From Caldifarciminota bacterium (GTDB lineage Bacteria; Hydrothermota; UBA3072; WFRC01): a stretch of 20,090 nt of DNA. The translations under genes and the position numbers were made by a program. Below are positions 7,175 to 16,117 of this stretch, in pieces. Location of the stretch: contig WFRC01000289.1 in assembly GCA_015486685.1 (NCBI GenBank), positions 1-20,090 on the forward strand, written 5' to 3'. Positions within the stretch are counted from its first letter, which is position 1. Every line of letters begins with the position of its first letter. The notes under the pieces are model-generated. The model searched no databases. It was not told the DNA's origin and saw nothing but the letters and a program-made list of their open reading frames with translations.

Positions 7175-8016
7175 GAAAATTTATTTTAGTTATTCTTGCA
7201 TTGACATTTTTTGGAGTGGGATGCAAAAGCAAGAAAGAAAACACAAATGTAATCGCCTATATTGGCAAAGAAGCATTAACTACTACCGACCTTTTTTCTT
7301 TAATTCCACCTACATCACTTGTAAATGTTCCAGCACCCCAAAGAAAAGCGATTATAAATACATGGATTTCCGGTGAGGTTTTATATAAGGAAGCAATTAA
7401 AAAAGGTATTGACAAAGACCCAAAGGTAGCATCAGACATAAATAAAGCCAAAAAGCAGATTGTAACAAATGCCTATGTTGAGCAGGTGCTTTCTTCTCAA
7501 TCTCCGGTGAGTGATTCTGAAGCAATGGCATATTACAATATGCATAAAAAAGATTATAACACGAAATTAAAGGTTGCGCATATTCTGCTTACAGATAAAG
7601 ATAAAGCAAATAAGGTGTTAAATCTTTTACACAAAGGAAAATCCTTTTCTTTGCTTGCGAAACAATATTCCGAAGATACTGCGACAGGGAAAAGAGGTGG
7701 AGTTTTTGGTACATTTGTAAGAGGTGACTTAGCAAATATTCCATCGTTTGAAGATGCAGCATATAGATTAAAGAAGGTGGGAGATATAAGTGGTGTAGTA
7801 GAAACACCTTATGGCTATCATATTATAAAACTTTTATCTCGAAAAAAATTATCTAAACCTGTAAAGTATGAGGATGTTGCTAATAAAATTAAAAGTTTAC
7901 TCCAATATACCAGGCAGAAGACTGTATTGGATGAAAAAATAGCAGCACTTAAACAGAAAATGGGAGTTAAAATAAATATGGAAAACCTCAATAAGGCTCT
8001 GGGTATGGCACAATGA
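7171..8016 (+). CDS. Lipoprotein peptidyl-prolyl isomerase (PrsA-like parvulin)
   Basis: 281 residues. A lipoprotein signal peptide ends in FFGVG followed by Cys18. The lipobox is slightly atypical, with Gly at -3. An N-terminal SurA/PrsA-like segment starting VIAYIGKEALTTTDL (27-41) is followed by one well-formed parvulin domain (about 130-222): VAHILL with His137, FSLLAKQYSED (159-169), KRGGVFGTF (174-182) and YGYHIIKL with His217. Both active-site-type histidines are kept, so this is the most likely true isomerase of the three tandem parvulins. It would act tethered to a membrane face in the periplasm, probably on outer-membrane or secreted proteins. AGGAGG (7161-7166) lies in the end of the preceding gene, and the ATGA overlaps at both ends indicate tight co-translation. 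Confidence 0.88.
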   Translation: MRKFILVILALTFFGVGCKSKKENTNVIAYIGKEALTTTDLFSLIPPTSLVNVPAPQRKAIINTWISGEVLYKEAIKKGIDKDPKVASDINKAKKQIVTNAYVEQVLSSQSPVSDSEAMAYYNMHKKDYNTKLKVAHILLTDKDKANKVLNLLHKGKSFSLLAKQYSEDTATGKRGGVFGTFVRGDLANIPSFEDAAYRLKKVGDISGVVETPYGYHIIKLLSRKKLSKPVKYEDVANKIKSLLQYTRQKTVLDEKIAALKQKMGVKINMENLNKALGMAQ

Positions 8017-9140
8017 TAATATTCCTGTTTTTACTACCTTTTGATAGGGTAGTTGGTGTTGTTCAGGATAATATTATTACACTTTCAGATATAAGGGAAA
8101 GGGCATCATTATATCCCGGGATTTCAGATAGAGAAATGCTCCAGAAAATTATTGAGGATAAGATTTTTTTGATGGAAGCAGATTCTGAAACACTCAGCGT
8201 TTCAGATGATGAGGTAAGGAATGCATTTGAGAAATTTATTTCTCAAAATACTCAAAATCCTGTTATAAAAGGGTTGGATACCCATCCTGCATTGAAATCA
8301 CTTTTTTATCAGATGACAAAGAATCAACTTATAATACAGAAACTAATCCAGAAAAAATTCTCATCAAAAATTTATATTGGAGAAGGTGACATAAGAAATT
8401 TTTATCAGGAGAAGAAAGATTCTTTAGTCATACCTGAGACAGTAGTTCTGCAAAAATTTTCCTTTCCTATACCAATCTTAAAATCGAGAAAAGAAAAGGT
8501 AAAGAAAAAGGCGTTAAGAGTAATGAAGATGCTTCGAAATGGAAAAGATTTTTCATCACTCGCCGAACAATATAGTGAAGATATAAATACAAAATATAAC
8601 GGCGGGGATTTAGGCAAGGTTAATATTCAGGAACTTCCGAAAGAATTTTCTGGCGCTGGCGATTTAAAAATAGGAGAATATGAACTATTTAGAGGAAATA
8701 TGGGATACCATATTATTCTTTGTGTGGATAAAGGAAATACATACTTACACCTGAGGCATATCTATTTTTCTCTATTACCCGATAAACAGGAAATACAATC
8801 GGCAAAAGATAGTATGAATATATTAAGAAATAGGATAATCTCTCATCCTTCCGATAGTATAAAATTTCAAGACATGGGTGAATTACCTGTTAAAGGGCTT
8901 GACCCCAGATTAAAAGAGATTGTAAATGCATTAAAAGAAGGGGAAATTAGCAAGCCTATCTCTGATGGGCTCAATGTATACCTTATTAAACTTGCAAAAA
9001 AGAATCCTTCAAGACTGCCTCCATTGACAGAAATTCATGAGCAGGTTCGCCAACTTATATATACAAGGAAAATCCAGATGCTTTATATGAACTATCTAAA
9101 AAGGGTGTCTCAAAAATATTTCGTAAAGAGTAATTTATGA
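8013..9140 (+). CDS. SurA-like periplasmic chaperone/parvulin
   Basis: 375 residues. A very short hydrophobic N-terminus (MIIFLFLLPF) is followed by the SurA-type opening VVGVVQDNIITLSDI (13-27), an N-terminal helical chaperone segment, a parvulin domain (about 142-240; FSSLAEQYSEDINTKYNGGDLG at 180-201 and MGYHIIL at 230-236) and a more degenerate second parvulin-like unit (about 244-330, HLRHIYFSLLP then GEISKPISDGLNVYLIKL). The size and order resemble E. coli SurA (428 residues). The first parvulin lacks the early His (VVLQKFSF) but keeps His233. The second keeps an early His (His249) but not the late one. The start overlaps the preceding stop (ATGA). The hydrophobic start has no basic residues, so export by a standard signal peptide is likely but not certain. 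Confidence 0.85.
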   Translation: MIIFLFLLPFDRVVGVVQDNIITLSDIRERASLYPGISDREMLQKIIEDKIFLMEADSETLSVSDDEVRNAFEKFISQNTQNPVIKGLDTHPALKSLFYQMTKNQLIIQKLIQKKFSSKIYIGEGDIRNFYQEKKDSLVIPETVVLQKFSFPIPILKSRKEKVKKKALRVMKMLRNGKDFSSLAEQYSEDINTKYNGGDLGKVNIQELPKEFSGAGDLKIGEYELFRGNMGYHIILCVDKGNTYLHLRHIYFSLLPDKQEIQSAKDSMNILRNRIISHPSDSIKFQDMGELPVKGLDPRLKEIVNALKEGEISKPISDGLNVYLIKLAKKNPSRLPPLTEIHEQVRQLIYTRKIQMLYMNYLKRVSQKYFVKSNL

Positions 9141-9170
9141 ATATAATCTTTAATTGGTAGGTGTTGATTT

Positions 9171-9413
9171 ATGAGGTTGGATGTTTTCTTGAAAAAGTCC
9201 TGTCTCGTAAAAACAAGGACACAGGCAAAAGGAATGTGTGAGAGGGGGCATATCTTATTGAATGGGGAAAAATCTAAACCATCCAGAGAGATAAAGCAAG
9301 GTGACATTATTTTACATAATGATGAGAATATCAGGGTATTAAAAATACCAACGGGTAATGTAAAGAAGAGTGAAGCAAAGGAGTACTATGAAATAATAAA
9401 ACAAGGGGATTAG
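9171..9413 (+). CDS. S4-domain RNA-binding protein (Hsp15/RqcP-like)
   Basis: 80 residues. An S4 RNA-binding domain fills the N-terminal half (MRLDVFLKKSCLVKTRTQAK at 1-20, then GHILLNGEKSKPSREIKQGD at 26-45). This is the layout of stand-alone S4 proteins such as Hsp15 and RqcP (YabO), which bind stalled 50S-peptidyl-tRNA complexes. Assignment to that role is by family resemblance only. TAGGTG (9158-9163) is a modest ribosome-binding site. It lies 30 nt after the third parvulin and abuts pdxA with no intervening base, so it is inside the same operon. It is a cytoplasmic protein in an otherwise largely envelope-directed transcription unit. Confidence 0.82.
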   Translation: MRLDVFLKKSCLVKTRTQAKGMCERGHILLNGEKSKPSREIKQGDIILHNDENIRVLKIPTGNVKKSEAKEYYEIIKQGD

Positions 9414-10331
9414 ATGGAACTACCTATTGGAATCACATTGGGGGACCCTGGAGGGATTGGGATTGAAATAACACTAAAAGCATTACAAAAGATTAAAGGT
9501 AAATTTATTATCATTGGCAATCTATATGCACTAAAATATTATTCACAAAGTATGCACCTTTCTATTCCTGAAAATGTCCAGATTATTCCCGTAAATGGGA
9601 ATTTTCTCAAGAAAAAGGTATCCAGAGAGAATGGAAAAATAGCACTAAGGTCACTAAATATTGCTAAGGGTTTATTGCTTAATAAATATATTAAGTCAGT
9701 AGTTACTGCCCCTGTGTCAAAAAAGGCATTACATATCGCAGGATTTAACTTTCCCGGGCAAACAGAATTTTTTGCGGATATTTTCCATACAAAGATGTAT
9801 GGAATGATGATGGTGAGTAAGAAGATAAAAATTATCTTTGTTACAGGCCATATTCCATTATCTTCTGTATCAGATACAATTACCAGAGAGATGATTATAG
9901 AGAAAACAGAGATAGGTATAAAAACATTAATGAAGTTGTTTAATATAAAAAATCCACAGGTGGGAATTTTGTCGTTAAATCCTCACAATGGAGAGGAAGG
10001 AGATATGGGAAGAGAAGAGATAGAGATTATTATACCGGCGATTCAGTCTCTGCGGAAAAAGAAATATCGTGTGAATGGACCATTCGCACCTGATACATAT
10101 TGGGCAAACAAAAGGGATGACCTTACAGTAGCAATATACCACGATGAAGGTATGATTCCTTTTAAGATTCTTGCTTTCAATAAAGGAGTAAATTTCACTA
10201 CTGGTTTACCATTTATACGTACATCACCTGACCACGGCACGGCATTTGACATAGTTGGAAAAGGTATTGCCAATCCGAAAAGTATGATAGCATCTATTAA
10301 ACTGGCTAAAAAACTTGAGAAAAAACTATAA
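9414..10331 (+). CDS. pdxA: 4-hydroxythreonine-4-phosphate dehydrogenase PdxA family
   Basis: 305 residues. The PdxA reaction oxidises 4-phosphohydroxy-L-threonine with NAD, supplying the DXP-dependent pyridoxal-phosphate pathway. Landmarks are GITLGDPGGIG (6-16), VTAPVSKKAL (97-106), GHIPLSS with metal ligand His146, LNPHNGEEGDMG with His191, YHDEGMIPFK with His243, and RTSPDHGTAFDIVGKG (269-284). The three metal-binding histidines are intact. Oddity: the near-invariant GHTE substrate-binding motif reads GQTE (115-118), with Gln116 encoded by CAA at 9759-9761. The family also contains PdxA2-type enzymes acting on other phosphorylated hydroxy acids, so substrate drift is possible. It begins directly after the S4 gene stop, and its stop overlaps the sprA start by 1 nt. 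Confidence 0.9.
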   Translation: MELPIGITLGDPGGIGIEITLKALQKIKGKFIIIGNLYALKYYSQSMHLSIPENVQIIPVNGNFLKKKVSRENGKIALRSLNIAKGLLLNKYIKSVVTAPVSKKALHIAGFNFPGQTEFFADIFHTKMYGMMMVSKKIKIIFVTGHIPLSSVSDTITREMIIEKTEIGIKTLMKLFNIKNPQVGILSLNPHNGEEGDMGREEIEIIIPAIQSLRKKKYRVNGPFAPDTYWANKRDDLTVAIYHDEGMIPFKILAFNKGVNFTTGLPFIRTSPDHGTAFDIVGKGIANPKSMIASIKLAKKLEKKL

Positions 10332-13300
10332 TGATTTTACTGGCTATCTCCATTTTATCCAATTTTGGCAATTTTAATACATATTTTTACAACAAGCACA
10401 TTTCATACAAATATGATTTTTATACAAAGGAGCATATTGTTACTGTAAGTCTGTATGCAAATGAAAAATTTATTGGCATAAAAGATGTAATAACGCTTCA
10501 AGATATGCTTAAAAAAAATATGCGTAAGAATCTAAAAGAAATTATGACAAATGAGATGATAACGAGTTCTCAAGAGCAACGAGGATTTTTATCTCAAGGA
10601 ATAGTCCCCAGAATAGAACTTCCATTAAAACTCCCTCCTGTAATGAGGAATATTATAGGGGAGGGTGGAGAAATAAATGTTGATGGTAGTCAATCAATAA
10701 CAATGAGTCTGGATAGAACCACATCTTCCCTTGCAAATCTTCCATCAGAGGGAGCTAACAATCCTTTAGGGGGATGGCAACCCCAATTGAAGACAGATTT
10801 AAATCTAAAAATTTCAGGAACAGTAGGCAAAAAAATACATGTTTTTGTTGACCATAAAAGCAATAGAGAATCCGAATATAATAATAAAGTGAAACTGTGG
10901 TATCAAGGCAATGAAGATGACATATTTCAGTATATTAAAGCAGGTAATATAGATAATGTACCGGGTGTAAGAGGTGGGGCAGAAAAAAAAGGATTATTTG
11001 GAATTCATTCAAAAGGAAAGATTGGGAGTGTGGATTTTGATGCCGTTACGGCGAGAATTCAAAGCAAGACGGCGACCGATTCTTTTGTGGGTAATACTAT
11101 ACTTAATGTAGATACTATCTATGACGGAGATTTTGAAAAAGATAAATATTTCCTTTTAGGGCTTTCTCCCGGTGATAGCCTCATTAAAATTAAGGTATAT
11201 GAAGATACAAATTATTCAATCATTTCCGGCGTTTACTATTATAACCCTCCTTATGGGACACCTGTAGATAGCGGGAATGTTATGCAGGTAACAGATTTCT
11301 ATATAGATGAATTTTTTACACCTGGCAATAAAATTCTTCAATATATAGAATTAAGAAATAGTTTAAGCGGTGGGTCCCATATACTTGCTGTTGCTTATAG
11401 TTATTTCAATCATCTTACAGGAAAAATAGATACAGTAGGGACATTACAACCTGAAAATGGAAAGGTGAGATTAAAGATTATCAGGATGAGTTATCCAAGC
11501 CCTACGGATTCTACCTGGAGACTTTCCCTGAGAAATATATATTCATTCGGAAGTATGGGCGCAAAAAATGTAGAGGTGGATATTTATTATGATAAGGCAG
11601 GAACAGAGCAGGATCCTACGGCTCAGATATCAGGAAATGATACAATGTTTTTTATGAGAATATTAGGACTGGATACAGATAGTATCTCTGGAATAGATGC
11701 AAATCAAGTAAATACTGAGAAAGGTATTATTGTATTCCCTGATTTAGAGCCATTCGCCAATCCCAATCTTTCTGACCCTGATTCAATAATATATAATAGT
11801 GCTGATATAAGATATGACCAGGGTCAGGGTAAAAAATACTATATTGTGGTTAAATATTCAAGCCCAAAAATGTTCTATTTACTTCAAGCACCCATCGTGG
11901 ATAGTTCAGAGGTAGTTACTATTGAATATGCGAATAAAATAGATACATTAAAAAGAAACTTAGATTATACTATTAATTATGAGACAGGTGACCTTCACTT
12001 TACAACAAGTAAAGTTGTTAACCCCGATGCCAAGTTGAGAATTAAATGGGATATGGTGCCTTTACTTTCCTATACTTCCCGATATATTACGCAAATTACT
12101 ACAAAATCACAACCTTTACCAAATACAAACTTAAATACCTCAATATCATTCAGCACCTCATCTACAAGAGAAGAAAGACCAAAGATTGGTGAAGAACCTA
12201 ACAGTATTTTCATAAGTAATATAAATGGAAATAGTAATTTTAATAATGTCCCATTCCTCAATTTTCTTGCATATGTTCTTCCATTCGTGGATAATAAAAA
12301 GTCTTCAAAAATGAGTTTTGGAGGTAATTTCGCATTTTCTGTACCACAAATAAATTCAAAGAATAAAGGATATATTGATGATATGGAATCTTCTACAAAC
12401 TCTTTTTCCATAGGATTAAACCGAGGGCTCTGGCATCTATCTTCTACCCCTGTTCAGGAAAATTCCGATTATGTTGCGGCAGAATTTCACTGGTTTAGTT
12501 CAAATGAACTGGCGGGAGATATAAATCCGAACCTTCCGGAAGAAGACAGGTACCAGAAACCCCCGGTGTTAAATTTATACTTCATACCAGAAGATAGTTC
12601 TACTGCATCCTGGGGAGGAATATCTACATTTCTCAATGATGTTGGATGGGATATTTCCGATAAAAACTTTTTAGAGGTATGGGTTCAGGGAGATACAGGT
12701 ATGTTGTTTATTGACCTTGCAACCCATCTTGCCGAAGATGCTCCAAGAAGAAATAAAGCAGGTAAAATCGTAGGTTTAGGGGTTTTTGAATCAGAGGATA
12801 AAAATTTGAATGGAACGCTTGATTCCCTTGAAGATACAGGTCTTGATGGTATTTCAGGTAATGATTCCGAATGGACATCTTCCAGTAGAGATGATGGGAA
12901 TGATGATTATCCAAAAGAAAATCTTGGTTCATTAGCAGACACATTAAAATTGAATGGCACAGAGGGAAACAAACTCCTTAATACCGAAGACATAGATAAT
13001 AATGGTAAAGAGGAAACAAAAAGTTGTTATTATGAATATAAAATAGACCTTTCATCGGATAGTCTTGTGCATATGAAAGGCAAAAATGGATGGAAGATGT
13101 ACAGGATTCCGCTTTTTGACCAGGCACACCATACTAACTATGAAAGTGCTGATAGTACATATAAACCTGATAGCACTCATATAAGGGTTGCAAGGATATG
13201 GATGAAGGGTGTATCACACCTCAATAGGATTAAAATATATAAGATAAACATTGCAGGTGCTAAATGGATAAAAAAGGGGATATTAAGTATGCAAAATTTA

Positions 13301-15820
13301 CCCGATACAACAAATTCTAAAATGAAATTTTCAATATTGTTCAGGGATAATTTTAATGATACTCTATATGCTCAATACCTACCATTTGACCCGGGAAGGG
13401 ATATTTATGGAAAACAAAAGCAAGAACATAGTTTAGCGCTAAATGTTGAAAATCTTAAAAAGGGATACTATGCGTATACAACCCAATATTTTCCTACAAA
13501 GATGGATTTTCGTCTTTATAGAGCAATCTCTTTTTATACTAAAAAGGCATATCCGTTGCAAGATTCCATTGAGTTTTTTATGCGTATAATGACAGATTCG
13601 TTAAATTATTATCAATATTCCGTTAAATTAGGCCCCGGAGATTCAACATGGAAGAATCCTGAAATTTACTTCAATAAATTTTTTGATATGAAAATCAGTG
13701 GAGATACAATCAGGAATGAAGGAAATAATACTTATTACATTTGCGGAAATCCTACATTGAAGCAGGTGCAGTGGATTGGTGCAGGGGTTATAAACAGAGG
13801 AGAAAATTCTGCTAACAATGAAGTTTGGTTTGATGAACTTGCATTGACTCATCCAAATAATAATAAAGGTATGAATACGAATTTAACATTAAGTACAAAT
13901 CTGGGTGATTTTTCCACATTTACATTCTCATTCTCAAATAACACACCATTTTATAAACAAAATATAAATGATTTGAGAAATGTTGGTGCGAACTCTCGAA
14001 CCACTTATAGAGAAAACTTGAAAATAGTAGGTGATAAACTATTATTTAATCAATTTTCTTTACCTATTAATTATGCAATAGTAAGAGGTAGAAATGTTCC
14101 CTATTATTATACAAATTCTGACATAACCCTTCCGGATAGTTTAAGGCCAAAAAATACTGCTCATAATGAAAATACATCAATATCTTTCGGTATTTCACGG
14201 AAGGGAACATCGAAATTTCCTCTGTTCGTATATACCATTGATAAGATGTCTTTTAGAGGGATGAAATCATTTATTACCACATTTGAACCGAACACAAAGA
14301 TAGATACAGCATACAACGAAAATGCATCACTTTCCTATACAGTACCTTTCCCAACAGTTTCTATACCATTACCATTTAAGCAAAGATGGAAAGTTTTACC
14401 TGAAAATGTTTCATTTTCATCAAGATACAATTTTTCAAAAGAAGTTTTATATGAAAAAGTAGATTCCATCTTTGTGAAAAAACCTAAAAATCCTGTAAAA
14501 TCTCTTGATGGCAGATTTTCATTTAGATACAGTCCAATAAGGTTATTTTCTTTGTCTTATAATGCTGTAAGCAACAGGGATATAAGAAAGGGATGGAGAA
14601 ACGGAGGGATAGAGAATAAATATGGAGAGAATGGAACAATAAGGAGCAACATAGGCATTCTAAACATTATAAACAATACGGCAGATTATTCATTTTCTTA
14701 TAATGAAAATCACACCGAGCAGTACAGAATGAGTCTGGGAGATTCTGTAGGGGATATCCGCGGTATAGGGATGAGAAAATCAGCCGCAGGTGGTATTGGT
14801 ATAAAAACTTCAAAAATTATTACATTTCTGCCATCTTTAAGAGATGAAACAAAGGATAAAGATGCACCGACAATGAGCCTTCAGTGGATATTGGCGAAAA
14901 TTGGTGCATTTGGCAGCCATTTAGGAGACCTCCAGCTGAATGGAAAATATGAAAGGCAGTCTAATTATGCATATATTAAAAGCAGACCCAATATACGCGA
15001 TAGAATCTGGTTCTATGATACCTTACCCGTCAAAAGATTCCCTTCTACAAACGATGGATTTGTAAGGAGTTTAAGTTTTTCGGGCGATGAATCGTTCAAT
15101 CTTTCGCCTTTATCTCTGCATGCATCATATAGATGGTCTAAAACAATCCCAAAATCAAATTCCAATGTGCCTATTAAAGAATCTATCACCTTTCCAAACA
15201 TTAGCGTGAGTTTGTCCTCCCTTGAGAAAATCCTTCATCTAAAAAAAATCATCAACTCTTTGAGCTTAAGTTTAAATATTGTCAAAGATTCTACAAATAG
15301 TCTTTATACGCTTGGAGGCAATAGGCAGGAAACAACAGTTTCCTGGTCATATTCCCCCAGTTCTCAGATTGGACTGCCAAGAAAAATAAATTTGTCGGTA
15401 AATGGGAATTACAGGGATGCATTTGCTTATTCCTCTGCTGATATTCGTTCAACCACAGAAAATAAACACTGGAACATTGGGGCATCAACCAACTATTCAT
15501 TTTCAGCCCCTACGGGGATATATTTACCTTTCTTAAAAAACAGGATAAAATTTTCCAGTAATCTTAACCTGACATTTTCCTTAAATCAGAGCAGTGATTA
15601 TAAGGTTCAAATCAGTATTCCTCTTGATACAACCAAAGAAGAGAAGGTCGATGTTCAATCCCATACAAAAATCACATCATTTAATATCTCCGGAAATTAT
15701 CAGTTTTCTCCAAGTGTTACGGGTAAGATAGGTATAACGGATAAGCACAGAGTAGACTTAAAGAAGAACAATACATTTGATACATTTAGTTTATCTTTCA
15801 CTGCAATATTCAAGTTTTGA
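10331..15820 (+). CDS. sprA: SprA/Sov-family outer-membrane translocon of type IX secretion
   Basis: 1829 residues; Bacteroidota SprA/Sov proteins are about 2400-2500, so this is a compact version. SprA is a giant beta-barrel through which T9SS cargo crosses the outer membrane. Landmarks are INVDGSQSITMSLDR (115-129), VFVDHKSNRESEYNNKVKLW (171-190) followed by EDDIFQYIKAGN (195-206), ADIRYDQGQGKKYYIVVKYS (about 493-512), and GYIDDMESS (680-688), equivalent to the family's GFIDDFE segment. Acidic, calcium-loop-like stretches occur near 830-880. The C-terminal third is rich in alternating beta strands and ends in Phe (SFTAIFKF), as outer-membrane barrels do. The N-terminus (MILLAISILSNFGNF) is a minimal signal peptide without basic residues. 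TAATG overlaps the pdxA stop, and there is no independent ribosome-binding site. T9SS partners such as PorV, PorU or GldKLMN are not in the window. Confidence 0.85.
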   Translation: MILLAISILSNFGNFNTYFYNKHISYKYDFYTKEHIVTVSLYANEKFIGIKDVITLQDMLKKNMRKNLKEIMTNEMITSSQEQRGFLSQGIVPRIELPLKLPPVMRNIIGEGGEINVDGSQSITMSLDRTTSSLANLPSEGANNPLGGWQPQLKTDLNLKISGTVGKKIHVFVDHKSNRESEYNNKVKLWYQGNEDDIFQYIKAGNIDNVPGVRGGAEKKGLFGIHSKGKIGSVDFDAVTARIQSKTATDSFVGNTILNVDTIYDGDFEKDKYFLLGLSPGDSLIKIKVYEDTNYSIISGVYYYNPPYGTPVDSGNVMQVTDFYIDEFFTPGNKILQYIELRNSLSGGSHILAVAYSYFNHLTGKIDTVGTLQPENGKVRLKIIRMSYPSPTDSTWRLSLRNIYSFGSMGAKNVEVDIYYDKAGTEQDPTAQISGNDTMFFMRILGLDTDSISGIDANQVNTEKGIIVFPDLEPFANPNLSDPDSIIYNSADIRYDQGQGKKYYIVVKYSSPKMFYLLQAPIVDSSEVVTIEYANKIDTLKRNLDYTINYETGDLHFTTSKVVNPDAKLRIKWDMVPLLSYTSRYITQITTKSQPLPNTNLNTSISFSTSSTREERPKIGEEPNSIFISNINGNSNFNNVPFLNFLAYVLPFVDNKKSSKMSFGGNFAFSVPQINSKNKGYIDDMESSTNSFSIGLNRGLWHLSSTPVQENSDYVAAEFHWFSSNELAGDINPNLPEEDRYQKPPVLNLYFIPEDSSTASWGGISTFLNDVGWDISDKNFLEVWVQGDTGMLFIDLATHLAEDAPRRNKAGKIVGLGVFESEDKNLNGTLDSLEDTGLDGISGNDSEWTSSSRDDGNDDYPKENLGSLADTLKLNGTEGNKLLNTEDIDNNGKEETKSCYYEYKIDLSSDSLVHMKGKNGWKMYRIPLFDQAHHTNYESADSTYKPDSTHIRVARIWMKGVSHLNRIKIYKINIAGAKWIKKGILSMQNLPDTTNSKMKFSILFRDNFNDTLYAQYLPFDPGRDIYGKQKQEHSLALNVENLKKGYYAYTTQYFPTKMDFRLYRAISFYTKKAYPLQDSIEFFMRIMTDSLNYYQYSVKLGPGDSTWKNPEIYFNKFFDMKISGDTIRNEGNNTYYICGNPTLKQVQWIGAGVINRGENSANNEVWFDELALTHPNNNKGMNTNLTLSTNLGDFSTFTFSFSNNTPFYKQNINDLRNVGANSRTTYRENLKIVGDKLLFNQFSLPINYAIVRGRNVPYYYTNSDITLPDSLRPKNTAHNENTSISFGISRKGTSKFPLFVYTIDKMSFRGMKSFITTFEPNTKIDTAYNENASLSYTVPFPTVSIPLPFKQRWKVLPENVSFSSRYNFSKEVLYEKVDSIFVKKPKNPVKSLDGRFSFRYSPIRLFSLSYNAVSNRDIRKGWRNGGIENKYGENGTIRSNIGILNIINNTADYSFSYNENHTEQYRMSLGDSVGDIRGIGMRKSAAGGIGIKTSKIITFLPSLRDETKDKDAPTMSLQWILAKIGAFGSHLGDLQLNGKYERQSNYAYIKSRPNIRDRIWFYDTLPVKRFPSTNDGFVRSLSFSGDESFNLSPLSLHASYRWSKTIPKSNSNVPIKESITFPNISVSLSSLEKILHLKKIINSLSLSLNIVKDSTNSLYTLGGNRQETTVSWSYSPSSQIGLPRKINLSVNGNYRDAFAYSSADIRSTTENKHWNIGASTNYSFSAPTGIYLPFLKNRIKFSSNLNLTFSLNQSSDYKVQISIPLDTTKEEKVDVQSHTKITSFNISGNYQFSPSVTGKIGITDKHRVDLKKNNTFDTFSLSFTAIFKF

Positions 15821-15827
15821 TACAATA

Positions 15828-16088
15828 ATGGGAAAATTCAGGATAAAGGTAAAAGCAAATGCCAGAAAGGATGAAATTAAAATTATGGAAGATGGCACAG
15901 TGAAAGTTTTCCTCAAAGTTTTTCCAAAGGAAGGGAAGGCAAATAAATATCTTATTAAGTTTCTTGCTGAAAAAATGAAAATCCCCAAAAAACAGATAAA
16001 GATTATATTTGGGGAACATTCAAAAAATAAGATTATTCAAATTGAGGGAATAGAAAAATTTCCACCTATAAAAAGGGCGAGAAAATAA
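15828..16088 (+). CDS. DUF167/YggU family protein
   Basis: 86 residues from the ATG at 15828. The open frame continues 17 codons upstream into sprA, but the family begins at FRIKVKANARKDEI (residues 4-17). The second hallmark block is GKANKYLIKFLAEKMKIPKK followed by QIKIIFGEHSKNKIIQI. DUF167/YggU proteins are small alpha/beta proteins of unknown function. It lies 7 nt after the sprA stop with no clear Shine-Dalgarno, so reinitiation is likely. It closes the 10.4-kb operon, and its last codons form the left arm of the terminator. Confidence 0.88.
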   Translation: MGKFRIKVKANARKDEIKIMEDGTVKVFLKVFPKEGKANKYLIKFLAEKMKIPKKQIKIIFGEHSKNKIIQIEGIEKFPPIKRARK

Positions 16089-16102
16089 TCTCGCCCTTTT
16101 TT
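16071..16102. terminator. Bidirectional intrinsic terminator
   Basis: A perfect 12-bp stem pairs AAAAGGGCGAGA (16071-16082) with TCTCGCCCTTTT (16089-16100) around a 6-nt loop that contains the DUF167 stop codon. T residues follow on the plus strand, and five Ts follow the stem on the minus strand. It can therefore end both the sprA operon and the convergent cargo gene, whose stop lies at 16118. Confidence 0.88.
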
Positions 16103-16117
16103 ATTCTTAATAGAATA

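Noticed and set aside
12070..12411. 113-codon open frame antisense to sprA
   Set aside because: Internal to the SprA coding sequence with no ribosome-binding site and no recognisable domain.
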